10,517 nt of DNA, from positions 200,631-211,147 of the forward strand of contig NW_024468524.1 of assembly GCF_001632365.1 (NCBI RefSeq), in the 5' to 3' direction. This document shows positions 1 to 8,179 of this stretch, piece by piece; the stretch's first letter is position 1, and each line of letters begins with the position of its first letter. Made by a program: the position numbers and the translations under genes. This DNA is from Laetiporus sulphureus 93-53. Its lineage: Eukaryota > Basidiomycota > Agaricomycetes > Polyporales > Laetiporaceae. The notes beneath the pieces were generated by a model, which saw only the letters and a list, made by a program, of their open reading frames with translations, was not told where the DNA came from and ran no database searches.

Positions 1-555
1 GTAATGGTTCTGGACTTCGTCATAGCAACTATCTACAATGGCCGTGGATACGCTGAGGTAATCCTATCTAATCCAATGAGATAAATGTCTGTAAGTGGGC
101 CCACTGTTGAGGGGCCAATGGATGATGGCCAACAGAGCATCACATCACAATGGTTGCAACATCAGATGAGAGGATCTGGCTATACTGTATGCCGGTTGGT
201 AGGGGGATCCTCTGTGGTGGTATTTGCCTATTGTTTTAGGCAGCAAAGTGGTGCCACTATCTTGAGTGGCAAATTGGGTGCTTGCTAGCTTGATGGTCCA
301 ATGAGTTCCTTTCTGGGCAAGTGGCCTGGTGTCACGTAACCAATGCCTGACAACTTCCGAATAGGGCAAGTGGCCAGTGTCACGTGACTGGAGCTGAATC
401 ATGGACGCTTGGTGGTCATGTGGTAAACACAGTCATGTCCGTGATGTATGTGGTGGCATTGTGCTGTTTGTCCAAGTATCCACGTTGCAAGACCAATATG
501 AAGGTTGGCGTCCGAATAACCACTCAAATGAGGACTTTAATGGTGCAAAAAGAAA
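1..555. other. Flanking or unrelated repeat DNA, no gene recognised
   Basis: I find no convincing coding sequence here on either strand. The longest minus-strand open stretch, about 145-402, is low in recognisable motifs and its repeated residues come from a DNA-level duplication at 315-391. Element A homology stops near 556, so this stretch is either the flank exposed by a deletion or part of another insertion. It shows no match by eye to the candidate 5' LTR of element A, so it is probably not the missing 3' LTR. The visible structure is the duplicated GGGCAAGTGGCC / GTCACGT box. Confidence 0.4.
315..391. repeat. Direct repeat of a GGGCAAGTGGCC-GTCACGT box
   Basis: GGGCAAGTGGCC occurs at 315 and again at 364. 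Each copy is followed a few bases later by GTCACGT, at 331 and 379. The second copy completes the perfect palindrome GTCACGTGAC (379-388), while the first reads GTCACGTAAC (331-340). The copies differ by one base of spacing and a few substitutions. It looks like a duplicated regulatory module of an LTR or promoter, but no linked gene is visible. Confidence 0.6.
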
Positions 556-1246
556 GGTGCCACTTAATACTGTGACAACATCCTTGGTAAATGAGGATAC
601 AAATTGTGGCCCCCCTGACAGACCATATCCTTTCCGCTAGTCCGTGAGCTGACATTACATGCTTAATGTACAGGTCTGCATAGTCCTTCGAGTTAATTGA
701 CTCCTTACAGGGTATAGCTATGAAGTCTTTCGACTTCAGATCCACAAATACAAGGATGGAGTCGTACTCATCTACAGTGGGTAGTTTTACAATAAGGTCC
801 ATGGAGATGTACTGCCAGTTATGATCTGGAACTGAGTTTGGCTCTAATGATGCTGATCTATGTTGGTGGTTAGGTTTGGCCTTTTGACAGGTCCCGCAAC
901 CTTTCACATATGCTGTAACATCTTTGATCATCTCTGGCCACCAGTACGATTGCTTGATTAATTCCATCATCCTTTCTATTCCTGGGTGTCCCATGAATGT
1001 GGCATCGTGGTGGGACTGTATCACTTTGCCAATTATTTCTTGGTTGTTTGGGATTATGACAATTTCACCCCCTCTCCAGAGTGTGCCGTCCTCGGCTGAC
1101 TCGAGCTCCTTTTGAGACACAGTTTTCCATAATAAATATTCAGAAGAATGTATGGCACAGAGGTCGCAGATAGCATCCATCCCTACGACTTTGGTACTCC
1201 GGAACAACTTGGCAGGTAAGACGACCTGATTATCCAAGTGATCCAT
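556..1246 (-). pseudogene. Element A integrase, truncated and mutated
   Basis: This would insert the cDNA into the host genome. The frame starts near 1264, just after the RNase H stop, with PDYDDG followed by a methionine at 1246. The zinc-binding HHCC domain is intact: HHDATFMGHPG (codons 79-89 from 1246) and CGTC (codons 117-120). The core starts with the first catalytic Asp in QYISMDLIVKLP (codon 150). The second catalytic Asp should lie in the usual SDRG motif but reads SVRG (codon 210, 617-619), a GAC-to-GTC transversion. Homology stops after IKWHLS at about 556, so the third catalytic residue (Glu), the GPY/F region and any chromodomain are missing. It cannot be functional. Confidence 0.9.
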
Positions 1247-1264
1247 ACCATCGTCATAGTCTGG

Positions 1265-1702
1265 TCATCGGCAAAGAGTGTCTGCTGCGCTGTTTTTCTT
1301 GCCTGGGATATGATGGAGTTCGAAATTGTATTCGGTGAGGAATGACATCCATAGTGCTTGACGGGGGTTGATCTTCTGGGGTTTCCTAAAGTATGTCAGA
1401 TTAAGGTGATCAGTGAAGATCTGTACAGTATGTTTGGCATGTATTAAGTAGTGCCGCCATTCTTCTAAACAGTCTACAATGGTGAGAAATTCTCTATCAT
1501 ACACCTGATAGTTCTTCTCGGTGTCCTTGAACGACCTACTGTAATATGATACTGGTACCCAAAGATTATCTTGCTTCTGCATAAGAACTGCCCCAAGGGC
1601 GAATTGCGAAGCATCTACTTCTACCATAAATGGGTCCTCGTCCGTAGGTATGTGTACAATTGGGGCCGATGTGAGAAGGTCCTTGAGACCTTGGAAGGCA
1701 CT
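1265..1702 (-). pseudogene. Element A RNase H domain
   Basis: This domain would degrade the RNA strand of the RNA:DNA hybrid. It continues the RT frame after the TGA at 1703-1705. The connecting part reads SAFQGLKDLLTSAPIV, then the domain starts with VEVDASQFALGAVLM. The four acidic catalytic positions are present: Asp in EVDAS, Glu in YDREFL, Asp in FTDHLNL and Asp in SAADTL. It ends in CR-stop-PDYDDG, where relatives have Arg-Arg-Pro-Asp, so the TGA (1265-1267) is best read as a former CGA Arg codon. The integrase frame continues without a shift. The domain looks least damaged at its active site but sits in a dead polyprotein. Confidence 0.88.
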
Positions 1703-2642
1703 TCACTCAGTGTCTGTCCATTCCCATTCTTGGTTGCCCATGAGGTCTGAAAGAGGCTTGGCCAAGGAGCTGAAGCCTTTCATGAAATGTCTGTAATAAT
1801 TACAAAATCTGAGGAACTGCTGAATGTCCTTCTTGGACCTCAGTTTTGGCCATTCTGCGATGCCAGCAACCTTTGCAGGATCCATGCGAAGTTTCTCATG
1901 GCCAATGATGTGACCTAGGTAATCAGTTTCTTCGACATGGAACTCACATTTTTCAGGTTTGCACGTCAGCTTGTGCTCTCGGAGTATTCTAAGTACCTGT
2001 TTTACAACCTGACAATGTTCCTCCATGTCCTTGGTGAATATTAAGATATTGTCCAGGTATACCATAACTTTTCCAGTGAGGATAAGGTCATGGAAGATGT
2101 CATTCATCATCATTTGGAACATTGATGGTGAATTAGTGAGTCCGAAGAACATCACTAGAGGTTCGAATAGACCTCGGTTCGTGATGAACGTGACCTTTTC
2201 CTCATCCCCTTCCTTGATCTGCATGTTATTATAGCCCCACCAGATGTTGAGCTTAGAGTAGTACCGGGCTCCCTTAAGCCGGTCAAATAAATCATTGATT
2301 AGAGAGAGCAGGTATTTGTTCTTTTTTTGTTATTTCGTTGAGCTGTCTATAGTCCTGAACTGGCCTTAACTTGCCATCGTTTTTCTTGATGAAGAAGAAG
2401 GGGGCGCCCCAGGAGGATATAGACTGTCGGATGCGACCAGTCTTCAGGTTTTCTTCGAGGAATATATTCAGAGCTTCTTGTTCCTTTACGCTCATTGGAT
2501 ACACCTTTCCACAGAAGGGCTTCACGCCGTCTACTAGTTCTATGGTGTGATCCCATACTCTGCGTTCTGGGAGCTGATCGAATTCAGCTTCCTCGAAGAC
2601 TTCCTTGTAATCCCAGTATTCTTCTGGAATGACCTCCTGCAT
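1703..2642 (-). pseudogene. Element A reverse transcriptase, frameshifted with lost catalytic Asp residues
   Basis: This would copy the element RNA into DNA. From the N-terminus it shows VWDHTIELVDGVKP, KVYPMSVKEQEAL, SWGAPFFFIKKNDGKLRPVQ and DYRQLNEITKK, all standard Gypsy RT landmarks. A one-base frame change near 2300 (IPALSNQ-stop against INDLFDRLKGARYYSKL in the next frame) splits it. Motif A reads KLNIWWGYNN, where relatives have KLD, so the catalytic Asp is Asn (2246-2248). The metal-binding YxDD motif reads YLDN (Asn at 2048-2050). Both Asp-to-Asn changes and the RW-to-WW change fit loss of a CpG. Conserved FGLTN, DYLGHIIG and the FLRFCNYYRHFMKGFSSLAKPL connection region follow. The TGA at 1703-1705 ends the open stretch in TE-stop-SAFQ. 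Confidence 0.92.
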
Positions 2643-2699
2643 ACTCTTGGCATTGGTACTCTTGCCTTGAGTGATGGCTAGGTCGGTGGCCTTGGTGGC

Positions 2700-3149
2700 T
2701 CATATATGTTCGTATTTGAAAAACTGCTTCCGAATGTAGTCACTGTCCAATGCCAGCACCTTATCCCCTTCTTCTAACTGAAGCTCTCCACAGTTACATT
2801 GTGTGAAGTGAAGCGTGCATTTAGCCCAGTCAATATCAGGGTTGTGATCTTCTAACCCGAGAAACATATCGTGGTCCGAAAGGGTAGTCACATTGAAGCG
2901 GCGGCGCTCTCTATGGCCTTGGATAACTATGTCTAATGATACATAATGGGTCATATTGCCATCTCGGTTGAGGGTCCCATTCACGTTAAACACTTAGAGC
3001 AGTTGATCAAATGATATCTTAGGTATCTGGAACTTAGATACGAATTGTTCGTCGATACAGCACCCAGTGCAACCTGAATCTAGGAGGGCTTTGGCGAGTA
3101 TATTCCTATCCCCAACTTCTATTGTTATGGGTATATCAATTTGATGATG
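2700..3149 (-). pseudogene. Element A retropepsin-like aspartic protease
   Basis: This would cut the Gag-Pol polyprotein. It lies directly after the dUTPase in the same frame. The active site ALLDSGCTGCC (Asp-Ser-Gly at 3072-3080) is intact. Further down are the family landmarks HDMFLGLEDHNPDIDW and a terminal Cys-rich LHFTQCN stretch, the form common in basidiomycete Gypsy proteases. The frame is broken by two adjacent TGA codons at 3150-3155 on the upstream side, a TAA at 2994-2996 just after SFDQLL, and a TGA at 2700-2702 (HI-stop-ATKATD) before the RT linker. The frame is otherwise unbroken from dUTPase to RT, which shows the original polyprotein order. Confidence 0.88.
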
Positions 3150-3656
3150 TCATCATACTGCTCGGACATTGAATTGTCCTTGCAGTTTGGTACCGGTCGA
3201 TCTGAAGCCAGCGGTCCCTCTAGCTGTTTCCGCTATTTCTGTTACGACTTCAGTGATAGGGGTATCGTTTCGTTCCAGGATGAGCTGTGCGACTCAGTCT
3301 CCATACTCGATCTGGAACGGGGTATCAAGGGTATTGATTAGGAGTATTTTGACTCGACTGACATAGTCAGAGTCTATTACTCTGGCTCCTACATCTATTT
3401 CATGTTTTACAGCCAAGCCTGAGCATGGAGTGATGCGTCCGTAGCATCTGCTGGGTATCATCAACTTCAGGCCGGTATCTACGAGGAGACAGAAGTGTCC
3501 AGGAATAACCACTTCCTCCACCGAGTGCAGATTGTACCCTGCTGCACCTTCTGTTTGGCGGGTAGGTACAATGGCTTGCGAGTGGTCTAGAAATACACGC
3601 AAAGTGGTTTTCTGTGTCTTCTTCTTCAGTGTACACCTTGCCATTATCGAAGCTTC
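3150..3656 (-). pseudogene. Element A trimeric-type dUTPase domain, fused upstream of the protease
   Basis: dUTPase hydrolyses dUTP to dUMP and pyrophosphate. All five motifs of the homotrimeric family can be found in order: AAGYNLHS (motif 1), YGRITPCSGLA (motif 2), IDVGARVIDSDYVSRVK (motif 3), YGD-stop-VAQLILE (motif 4) and ARGTAGFRSTGT (motif 5). Relative to the family consensus, motif 1 has Asn for Asp, motif 2 has Cys for Arg, motif 3 has Arg and Ser for Gly, motif 4 has TGA for Arg (3294-3296), and motif 5 has Arg for Gly. Every one of these fits a single CpG transition. The start is uncertain; RCTLKKKTQKTTLRVF around 3600-3640 is the likely N-terminal strand. The frame continues directly into the protease. 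Confidence 0.92.
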
Positions 3657-3813
3657 CACTTGCAAACTGTCTGTGTTCTGAACTGAAGAAATGTTAGAAA
3701 TTGAGCTATTCACAGAATTAAGCACCGATGCTTTTTGATCCAGCTGAGCTTGATCAGGCACCTCTAAGGTCCCGTCATCCCGAGACCCTGTTTTCGCTCC
3801 TACTACTGTTACA

Positions 3814-4275
3814 TTAAAGGGCACCACTGCTTGTACCCATATTGTCTGACATAGTGCTACTGGTACAGTTGAGAGCAGAAAGAATAGAAAATCGAGATCC
3901 GCTAGGGGGTGGTGGTGTGCTGTCGTCTGCATCAGGGGTACTGAAATTTCCCACACCTGAGCTTAGACCCTCCTGCTCACATCCCTCCGAGGTGTTTTCA
4001 GATACAGTCTGATGGCGCTTCTCAGGCTTTGCCTCCACCATCATCGAACTGACCATCCCCAAGGACCTACCTTTTGATGACCCATGTAAACCTTGGCCCT
4101 TCTCAGGCTTTTGTGCCTCCATGACCAAGGAATGCATGTTACTGGTCGAGGGAATAGAAATGTCCAGATCGAGTTGAGAGTTCTGCAAGACTTGCATACT
4201 TAAGCCTTGCTGAATTGAAAACTCGCCTGGTTGAGCAAAGCAGAGTTGGCCGCAATGGCTGCCTTGTATGCTCAT
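3814..4275 (-). pseudogene. Element A linker between gag and dUTPase, in a shifted frame
   Basis: This frame is open for about 150 codons and has a sensible low-complexity composition (Ser, Pro, Glu, Lys rich; for example VEAKPEKRHQTVSENTSEG and a PPPP run). It is in a different frame from both the gag part before it and the dUTPase-protease part after it. Gag-like sequence in the gag frame seems to run on to about 4205 (AYKAAIAANSALLNQASFQ), so only about 4205-3830 is probably genuine in this frame. The two frame changes cancel. They may be decay indels, or one may be an original gag-pol frameshift. No domain is recognised. Confidence 0.55.
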
Positions 4276-6713
4276 ATGGCCTCAGTTTCTTCTACAGTAG
4301 TGGCCTGAGCTGCAGGCTGTGCATCCTTCTTGCGCCAGCACTGTGACTTTCTGTCGTAGTAATGGGTGTGCCATATATCCATGCATGATCCCTTCTCTGA
4401 CCTTTCCTTTCCACAAGTGCCGCATTTTCGGTGCTTGTCATGTTCATTTTCAACGCCTACCATTTCCTTATGCAGCACCACCTTTCCTGCCTTGTCAACA
4501 TTCCTGATGGGCACCCTTCTGGATGTCCTGACCACATTTGCCATTACCGTTGTCATTGCACCTTCCTCCTGGTGGACTTGTTGGGTCTTGGAGTCCTTTG
4601 CTTTCCCCTTGCCCTTTCGGTCTTCATAGGTGGATGCCCACTGCTGCTGCTGCTGAAGGTCTAGCTGAGCTGCAACCTGTTTCCATAGGTTGTAGCTATT
4701 GACATTTTGGCTAATGCCTTCGGATGACCATACTCTGTCACAGAGTTCCTTTCTCATGGCCATCCTAAGTAATTGGAGCAGCAACTGCTCATCCTTGTAC
4801 CCCAAGACCTTGACCTAAGGTTCCCATTCAGCTTCAAATTCTTCCCAAGGCTTATATCTTTGCTGCAAGGTGCGCAGCATCTGTTGGCCTTCCAACTCCA
4901 GGTTCGCAGGGTAATACATTTTCTTGAAGTCCACGATGAAGTCCTGGAGTGTGACATAGACTGGGACGCCCCCCATCATTCTTTCCAATAGGGAGGCCTT
5001 CCAGTGATCTATCTGCGGTCCACAGATGTAAGACAGTGCCCATCAAATTTTCCCCTGCTCATCTTCGAATTCACTGGGTTTCATGACGATGTAATTCATT
5101 ACATCAACAAGCCATGCCTTTGCCTTTGTCTTGGTACCATCGAATGCTTCCGAGAGGTTGACCTTTGGTCCTCAGAATGACTTCCTGTGTGCTTCGTCTG
5201 AGGATGCTGGTGCTGGAGCTGCGGAGTGGCAGTTCCTGTCAGGTGGTGGAACCTTCTGCTCTGGGAGGAAAGCATATCATACTCCCACCAGCTCGTCATC
5301 CTGGTCTCCCTTGTAGGATTCTGCCATGGACATTGGGGGCAGCTGCTCAGGGTTTGCCTGGCATGCCAGCTTGAGCCCGCTAGGGCTGGCAGGTCCAGTT
5401 ACTCCTGTTGCCCATTCCCGAATATCCCGCTGTTGGGGATCCTGCCTCTTTTTACCTTTATCGACTGGTTTTTTGGGCGATCGAATGGGGGAAGGTGGTC
5501 GCGGTCATGCGAGAGCTTCCAGATTCGTGATTCGAGCTTTCTGAGTCTCGTTGATGCTTTCGAGGCCCTTCACTCTCTCCTCACTGGACTTAAGTGCCTT
5601 GGTTGTGGTGTCCAGCTCTGTTTGTAGCTGATGAATCTGGTTACCATGCTCTATAGCATTCCGTGATGTGGCATCTTTTAGCTCCACATTCTCCCTCATG
5701 AGGCAGTCTCAGGTTGCTTCTGTGGTTAGGCGTGCCTCTCATGCTTTCATTACCTCCCTTTGTGCATTGTCAAGCCAGTCGCATAAATGATTGTAGTCAG
5801 CTTGGAGGTGTTGATAGGCACGTCACATGTTCACGGGTTGCATCCAGAACCCAGGGGTTTCTTCTGTTGGAGGAGGTAGGCCAGGTCATGCCAAGTAGTA
5901 ACCCCGCCTGCTGTCCAGGAATGTATAATGTTCATATCCTGGCAGGGTTCCTGAGGTGTGGCTTGACCATACATAATCTTGACCCCTTTCTGCTCCTCTG
6001 TGTCTTGCCACCACATCTACTTGAGAGGTTCGATACCGGGTTCAGTCTTCCTTGGAGTGATCTCGAGCCTGGATATCATACTCCCATTGATGGAATTGCC
6101 ATGCCATCCTCAGTTTATCTGGGTATAGGGTGGCAAATTCCTCCACCAACCTTGCTGAAGGACCCCTTCTCCTAGGGATCACTTCTAACATAGCCGGTGT
6201 CATAAAGTATCTGGGGGTGGGAGCAATGATGTTAGTGTCATTGAACAACACTGGAGTGAGTGCCCTGAGTTCTGAGCCCTCGGGGTTCAGGTGTCCTTCT
6301 ACGGAGTGTTCAGATTGTGTGGCCATCTTCGGTGGTGCTACCTGGTCAGGGTGTTGGTGACCTGTTCAGAAAGGTTCTTCTTTGTCGCTAGAGGAAATGC
6401 TATATTCTTCGTCGAACACGAGATGGTACAACTCCTGGTCATCTTATACCAGTTCAAGTCGTGCGGGTGCTTCCTGGACTATGCGATGTGGCTGGTATTC
6501 AAGCCTCTCGTAGTAGTCAATGATGACTTGGTAGCAATATAGGATGAAGCGAGTTTGGGCGATGTGGGGTTGGTAGATGAAATCTGCCCGGAATAGGACA
6601 CTGATATGTTCATAGGCTTGGTCCCACTTTATCGGTCCCAGAGATATGGTATAAATTTCTGTGTATCCTGCTAGCGAGAACCTTTGCATTCAGTGCTGGG
6701 ACCTACTCATGAT
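4272..6713 (-). pseudogene. Element A gag, with multiple TGA stops
   Basis: Gag would form the particle that holds the RNA and enzymes. One frame can be followed for about 800 codons despite 14 stops, 12 of them TGA (for example at 4272, 5043, 5172, 5277, 5505, 5709, 5739, 5823, 5886, 6042, 6366 and 6690). Features in order: an N-terminal region from MSRSQH near 6713, a second possible start MATQSEHSVEG at 6326, a Lys/Glu-rich coiled-coil-like stretch at about 5699-5505 (heptads around LQTELDTTTKALKSSEERVK), a basic Pro-rich stretch, a Gag capsid domain (FDGTKTKAKAWLVDV, then WALSYICG) at about 5150-4700, a QQQQQ run and a Cys/His cluster at 4338-4424. The cluster has the spacing CX2CX9CX4HXHX7C, which is not the usual CCHC zinc knuckle. 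Confidence 0.8.
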
Positions 6714-6789
6714 TTTGGTGAGTTGTTCTTCACCAGGGCCTCGTAATGACCCAGACACAGCTTTAGAGTTCTGCCTCCTAGTAGGTCTA

Positions 6790-6933
6790 GTTACGGAGTT
6801 CAGAGTGATGCAGTTCGCAGTCGCAGAGGGGTCTTTGTGATCTTTGATTATTTCTCCACCAGTGTCCAACTATTTCTGAAGGGATGTAACCTTGGTCCAC
6901 CTGCCGTTCAAGCAGAGCTTTCTGAGAGTTCAT
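6790..6933 (-). pseudogene. Possible N-terminal piece of element A gag in a shifted frame
   Basis: An ATG at 6933 opens about 47 codons of protein-like sequence starting MNSQKALLERQVDQGYIP and ending in TAG at about 6788-6790. The sequence from about 6795 down to the MSRSQH start at 6713 is also open in the main gag frame, so a one-base indel near 6790 could join the two. An in-frame TGA lies just upstream of the ATG; beyond it the same frame is only partly open. I do not recognise a domain. It may be the true gag start or an unrelated leader ORF. Confidence 0.35.
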
Positions 6934-7510
6934 CCTGCATCAAATGACTATTTGTCTACATATGTATTGGTAACTAAATCCCTAAGAGGTCAGAACTGCA
7001 CAGGGGTTGAATATGCATCTGGTGCTGCTTTAGCACTGAGCAAGTAGGTTTAGTCCCTCACTACTCGAGGTTTTGCAGGTCACGCTGGAGCAGTCCAGAA
7101 GTGTTGCTGATTCACAGCTTCCTGTAGTGGGTTTCTTTCAAAGGTGTCCCTGACCTCCCGCAAGTTCTCCCTTGTCTGCGTTTGTTACTACTAATCTAGA
7201 TGCACTGTCATAAGCAGTCTGCACCCTACCATAGTTAGATAGCTAGGCTATCCAGATGCACGGCAGCTTGGCTGAGGATTTTTTTTATGGACAAGCAGTT
7301 CTGTGCTTCAGAAGTCCACCAATGCACTTTAGCTGTGGTGAATCCTCGATAGCGGCACCCTTTTAAGGAGTACTGCATCCCTTTCCCCTAGTAGGTTCTG
7401 TCATCATCAGGCTCTCTGGCCATTCTTAACAGCCTTATTGATTTTAACCACTAGGTTGACTAGAAAGTCCCCTTATGCCTGGGGTCTCGGCAAGGTTTGG
7501 GACAGTAGTG
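6934..7510. other. Element A leader, no gene identified
   Basis: No reading frame of note survives on the minus strand. One frame is partly open at about 7130-7020 but has mixed stops and no motif. The short plus-strand ORF at 7438-7641 has no recognisable features. The region would correspond to the untranslated leader and primer-binding region of element A. I could not identify a primer-binding site complementary to a standard tRNA 3' end. Confidence 0.4.
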
Positions 7511-8013
7511 TGTCACCCACTTTCGCAGGAGGTTGGTTTAGGGCCTATGTATCCTGGCTAACAATCTGCGTATTCACTTCACTGAAGAGGTTCAGCAGGG
7601 CGCAGCTAAGCCCGAGGAAAGTGAGAAGAGGCTCTGGGTGAGCACGATGAGATGGAAGTGATCGACAGAGGTATACAGTCTGAGGCGTCGACCGGTGCCC
7701 ACAGACTAGAGAGAGTAGTTTCGAGTTATGTAAAGGATCTGAGGAACTCCTGGATCTGCTCTCACCTAACCTGTCAGGGTTCTCTGGTTTGAGTAGAGGA
7801 GTAAAGATGAACTCAAAACTGAGGGGTAGGCCTCAGCTCGAGCCAGTATATATACAAGTGAGGTAAGATCCCTGATATTGGGTGTAAGACCCTGCATACC
7901 CTAGATTTGTACTAATACATTATTATGGTGTGCTATGGCATGCTCAGGCCTAGTGGAGTCCATCTAAGTCTAGGAGTGTCTATGGAGTCCAGGCCTATGA
8001 TGTCACTATGACA
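7511..8013 (-). repeat. Candidate degenerate 5' LTR of element A
   Basis: On the plus strand this interval starts TGTCAC (7511) and ends ATGACA (8013). That resembles the TGTCAC...GTGACA ends of the element B LTR. It contains a TATA-like palindrome at 7846-7855, followed on the minus strand by a pyrimidine-rich stretch typical of a 5' leader. It lies upstream of gag in the right orientation. No second copy exists in the window because element A has lost its 3' end, so the boundaries cannot be confirmed by pairing LTRs. Confidence 0.3.
7846..7855 (-). promoter_or_regulatory. TATA-like box of element A LTR
   Basis: GTATATATAC lies about 900 bp upstream of the gag start on the minus strand and is followed by a CT-rich stretch. 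It is the best TATA candidate in the element A upstream region. Because it is palindromic it does not fix orientation by itself. Confidence 0.4.
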
Positions 8014-8017
8014 TAGG

Positions 8018-8027
8018 GTCACGTGAC
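8018..8027. promoter_or_regulatory. GTCACGTGAC palindrome (bHLH-type site)
   Basis: This is a perfect 10-bp palindrome with a CACGTG core, as bound by Cbf1/USF-type bHLH proteins. The same 10-mer occurs at 379-388, and GTCACGTG recurs twice in the element B LTR. It lies just outside the candidate element A LTR. Binding is inferred from the motif only. Confidence 0.35.
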
Positions 8028-8108
8028 TGGTACATGTCTGAGGGATGTCCAAGTGGTGTGGATATACTAAGATATACATGTGGGGACGTAGTGGTACATT
8101 CTATATAT

Positions 8109-8113
8109 GGTAA
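8109..8113. repeat. Possible target-site duplication of element B (GGTAA)
   Basis: The five bases directly outside the element B LTR edge at 8114 are GGTAA. Ty3/Gypsy integrases usually make 4-6 bp duplications. The partner copy would lie beyond the 5' LTR of element B, outside this window, so this is a prediction only. Confidence 0.3.
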
Positions 8114-8162
8114 TGTCACGGTAACACCAGACAAGAGATCAAAAAGACTAAAAAAAGGGACA

Positions 8163-8170
8163 GTCACGTG
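8163..8170. promoter_or_regulatory. GTCACGTG site near the 3' edge of the element B LTR
   Basis: GTCACGTG with a CACGTG core lies close to the downstream end of the LTR. A second GTCACGTG is at 8803-8810 and a CACGTG at 8779-8784, both near the start of U3. The latter two could act as upstream activating sites for a bHLH factor. Function is inferred only from the motif. Confidence 0.35.
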
Positions 8171-8179
8171 GAACGTGCC

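Larger units (their letters stand above)
556..8013 (-). mobile_element. Element A: decayed Ty3/Gypsy retrotransposon with gag-dUTPase-protease-RT-RNase H-integrase
   Basis: Reading the minus strand from high to low coordinates, gag is followed by dUTPase, retropepsin, reverse transcriptase, RNase H and the N-terminal two thirds of an integrase. RT before integrase defines Ty3/Gypsy order. The element is inactive: it carries about twenty in-frame stops, most of them TGA, several frame changes, and lost catalytic residues in RT, integrase and dUTPase. It lacks the integrase C-terminus, any chromodomain, a polypurine tract and a 3' LTR. The left limit of 556 is where integrase homology ends. The right limit of 8013 is a guess from a possible LTR edge; coding homology itself reaches only to about 6933. 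The body is poor in CpG compared with element B. Confidence 0.9.

Noticed and set aside
145..402. Minus-strand 85-codon ORF with some resemblance to the MNSQKALLERQ piece at 6933
   Set aside because: The likeness is a few residues (G, P, SE, V, HW, R) with a gap, and the ORF overlaps a DNA-level direct repeat that produces its own repeated residues. Probably chance.
3150..3656. Host dUTPase pseudogene instead of an element domain
   Set aside because: It is continuous in frame with a retropepsin and RT and has no intron or separate start, so it belongs to the element polyprotein.
5131..5627. Long plus-strand ORFs opposite gag, including a 133-codon one
   Set aside because: They have no recognisable domain and lie antisense to a clear gag frame; they are shadows left open by the base composition.
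1265..6713. UGA recoding, with TGA read as an amino acid across the element A polyprotein
   Set aside because: The TGA positions line up with Arg (CGA) where the family consensus is known, element B uses TGA as its true terminator, and other decay (TAA, TAG, frame changes, lost catalytic residues) is also present.
7438..7641. Plus-strand 67-codon ORF as a host gene
   Set aside because: Too short, no motif, and it lies across the leader and candidate LTR of element A.
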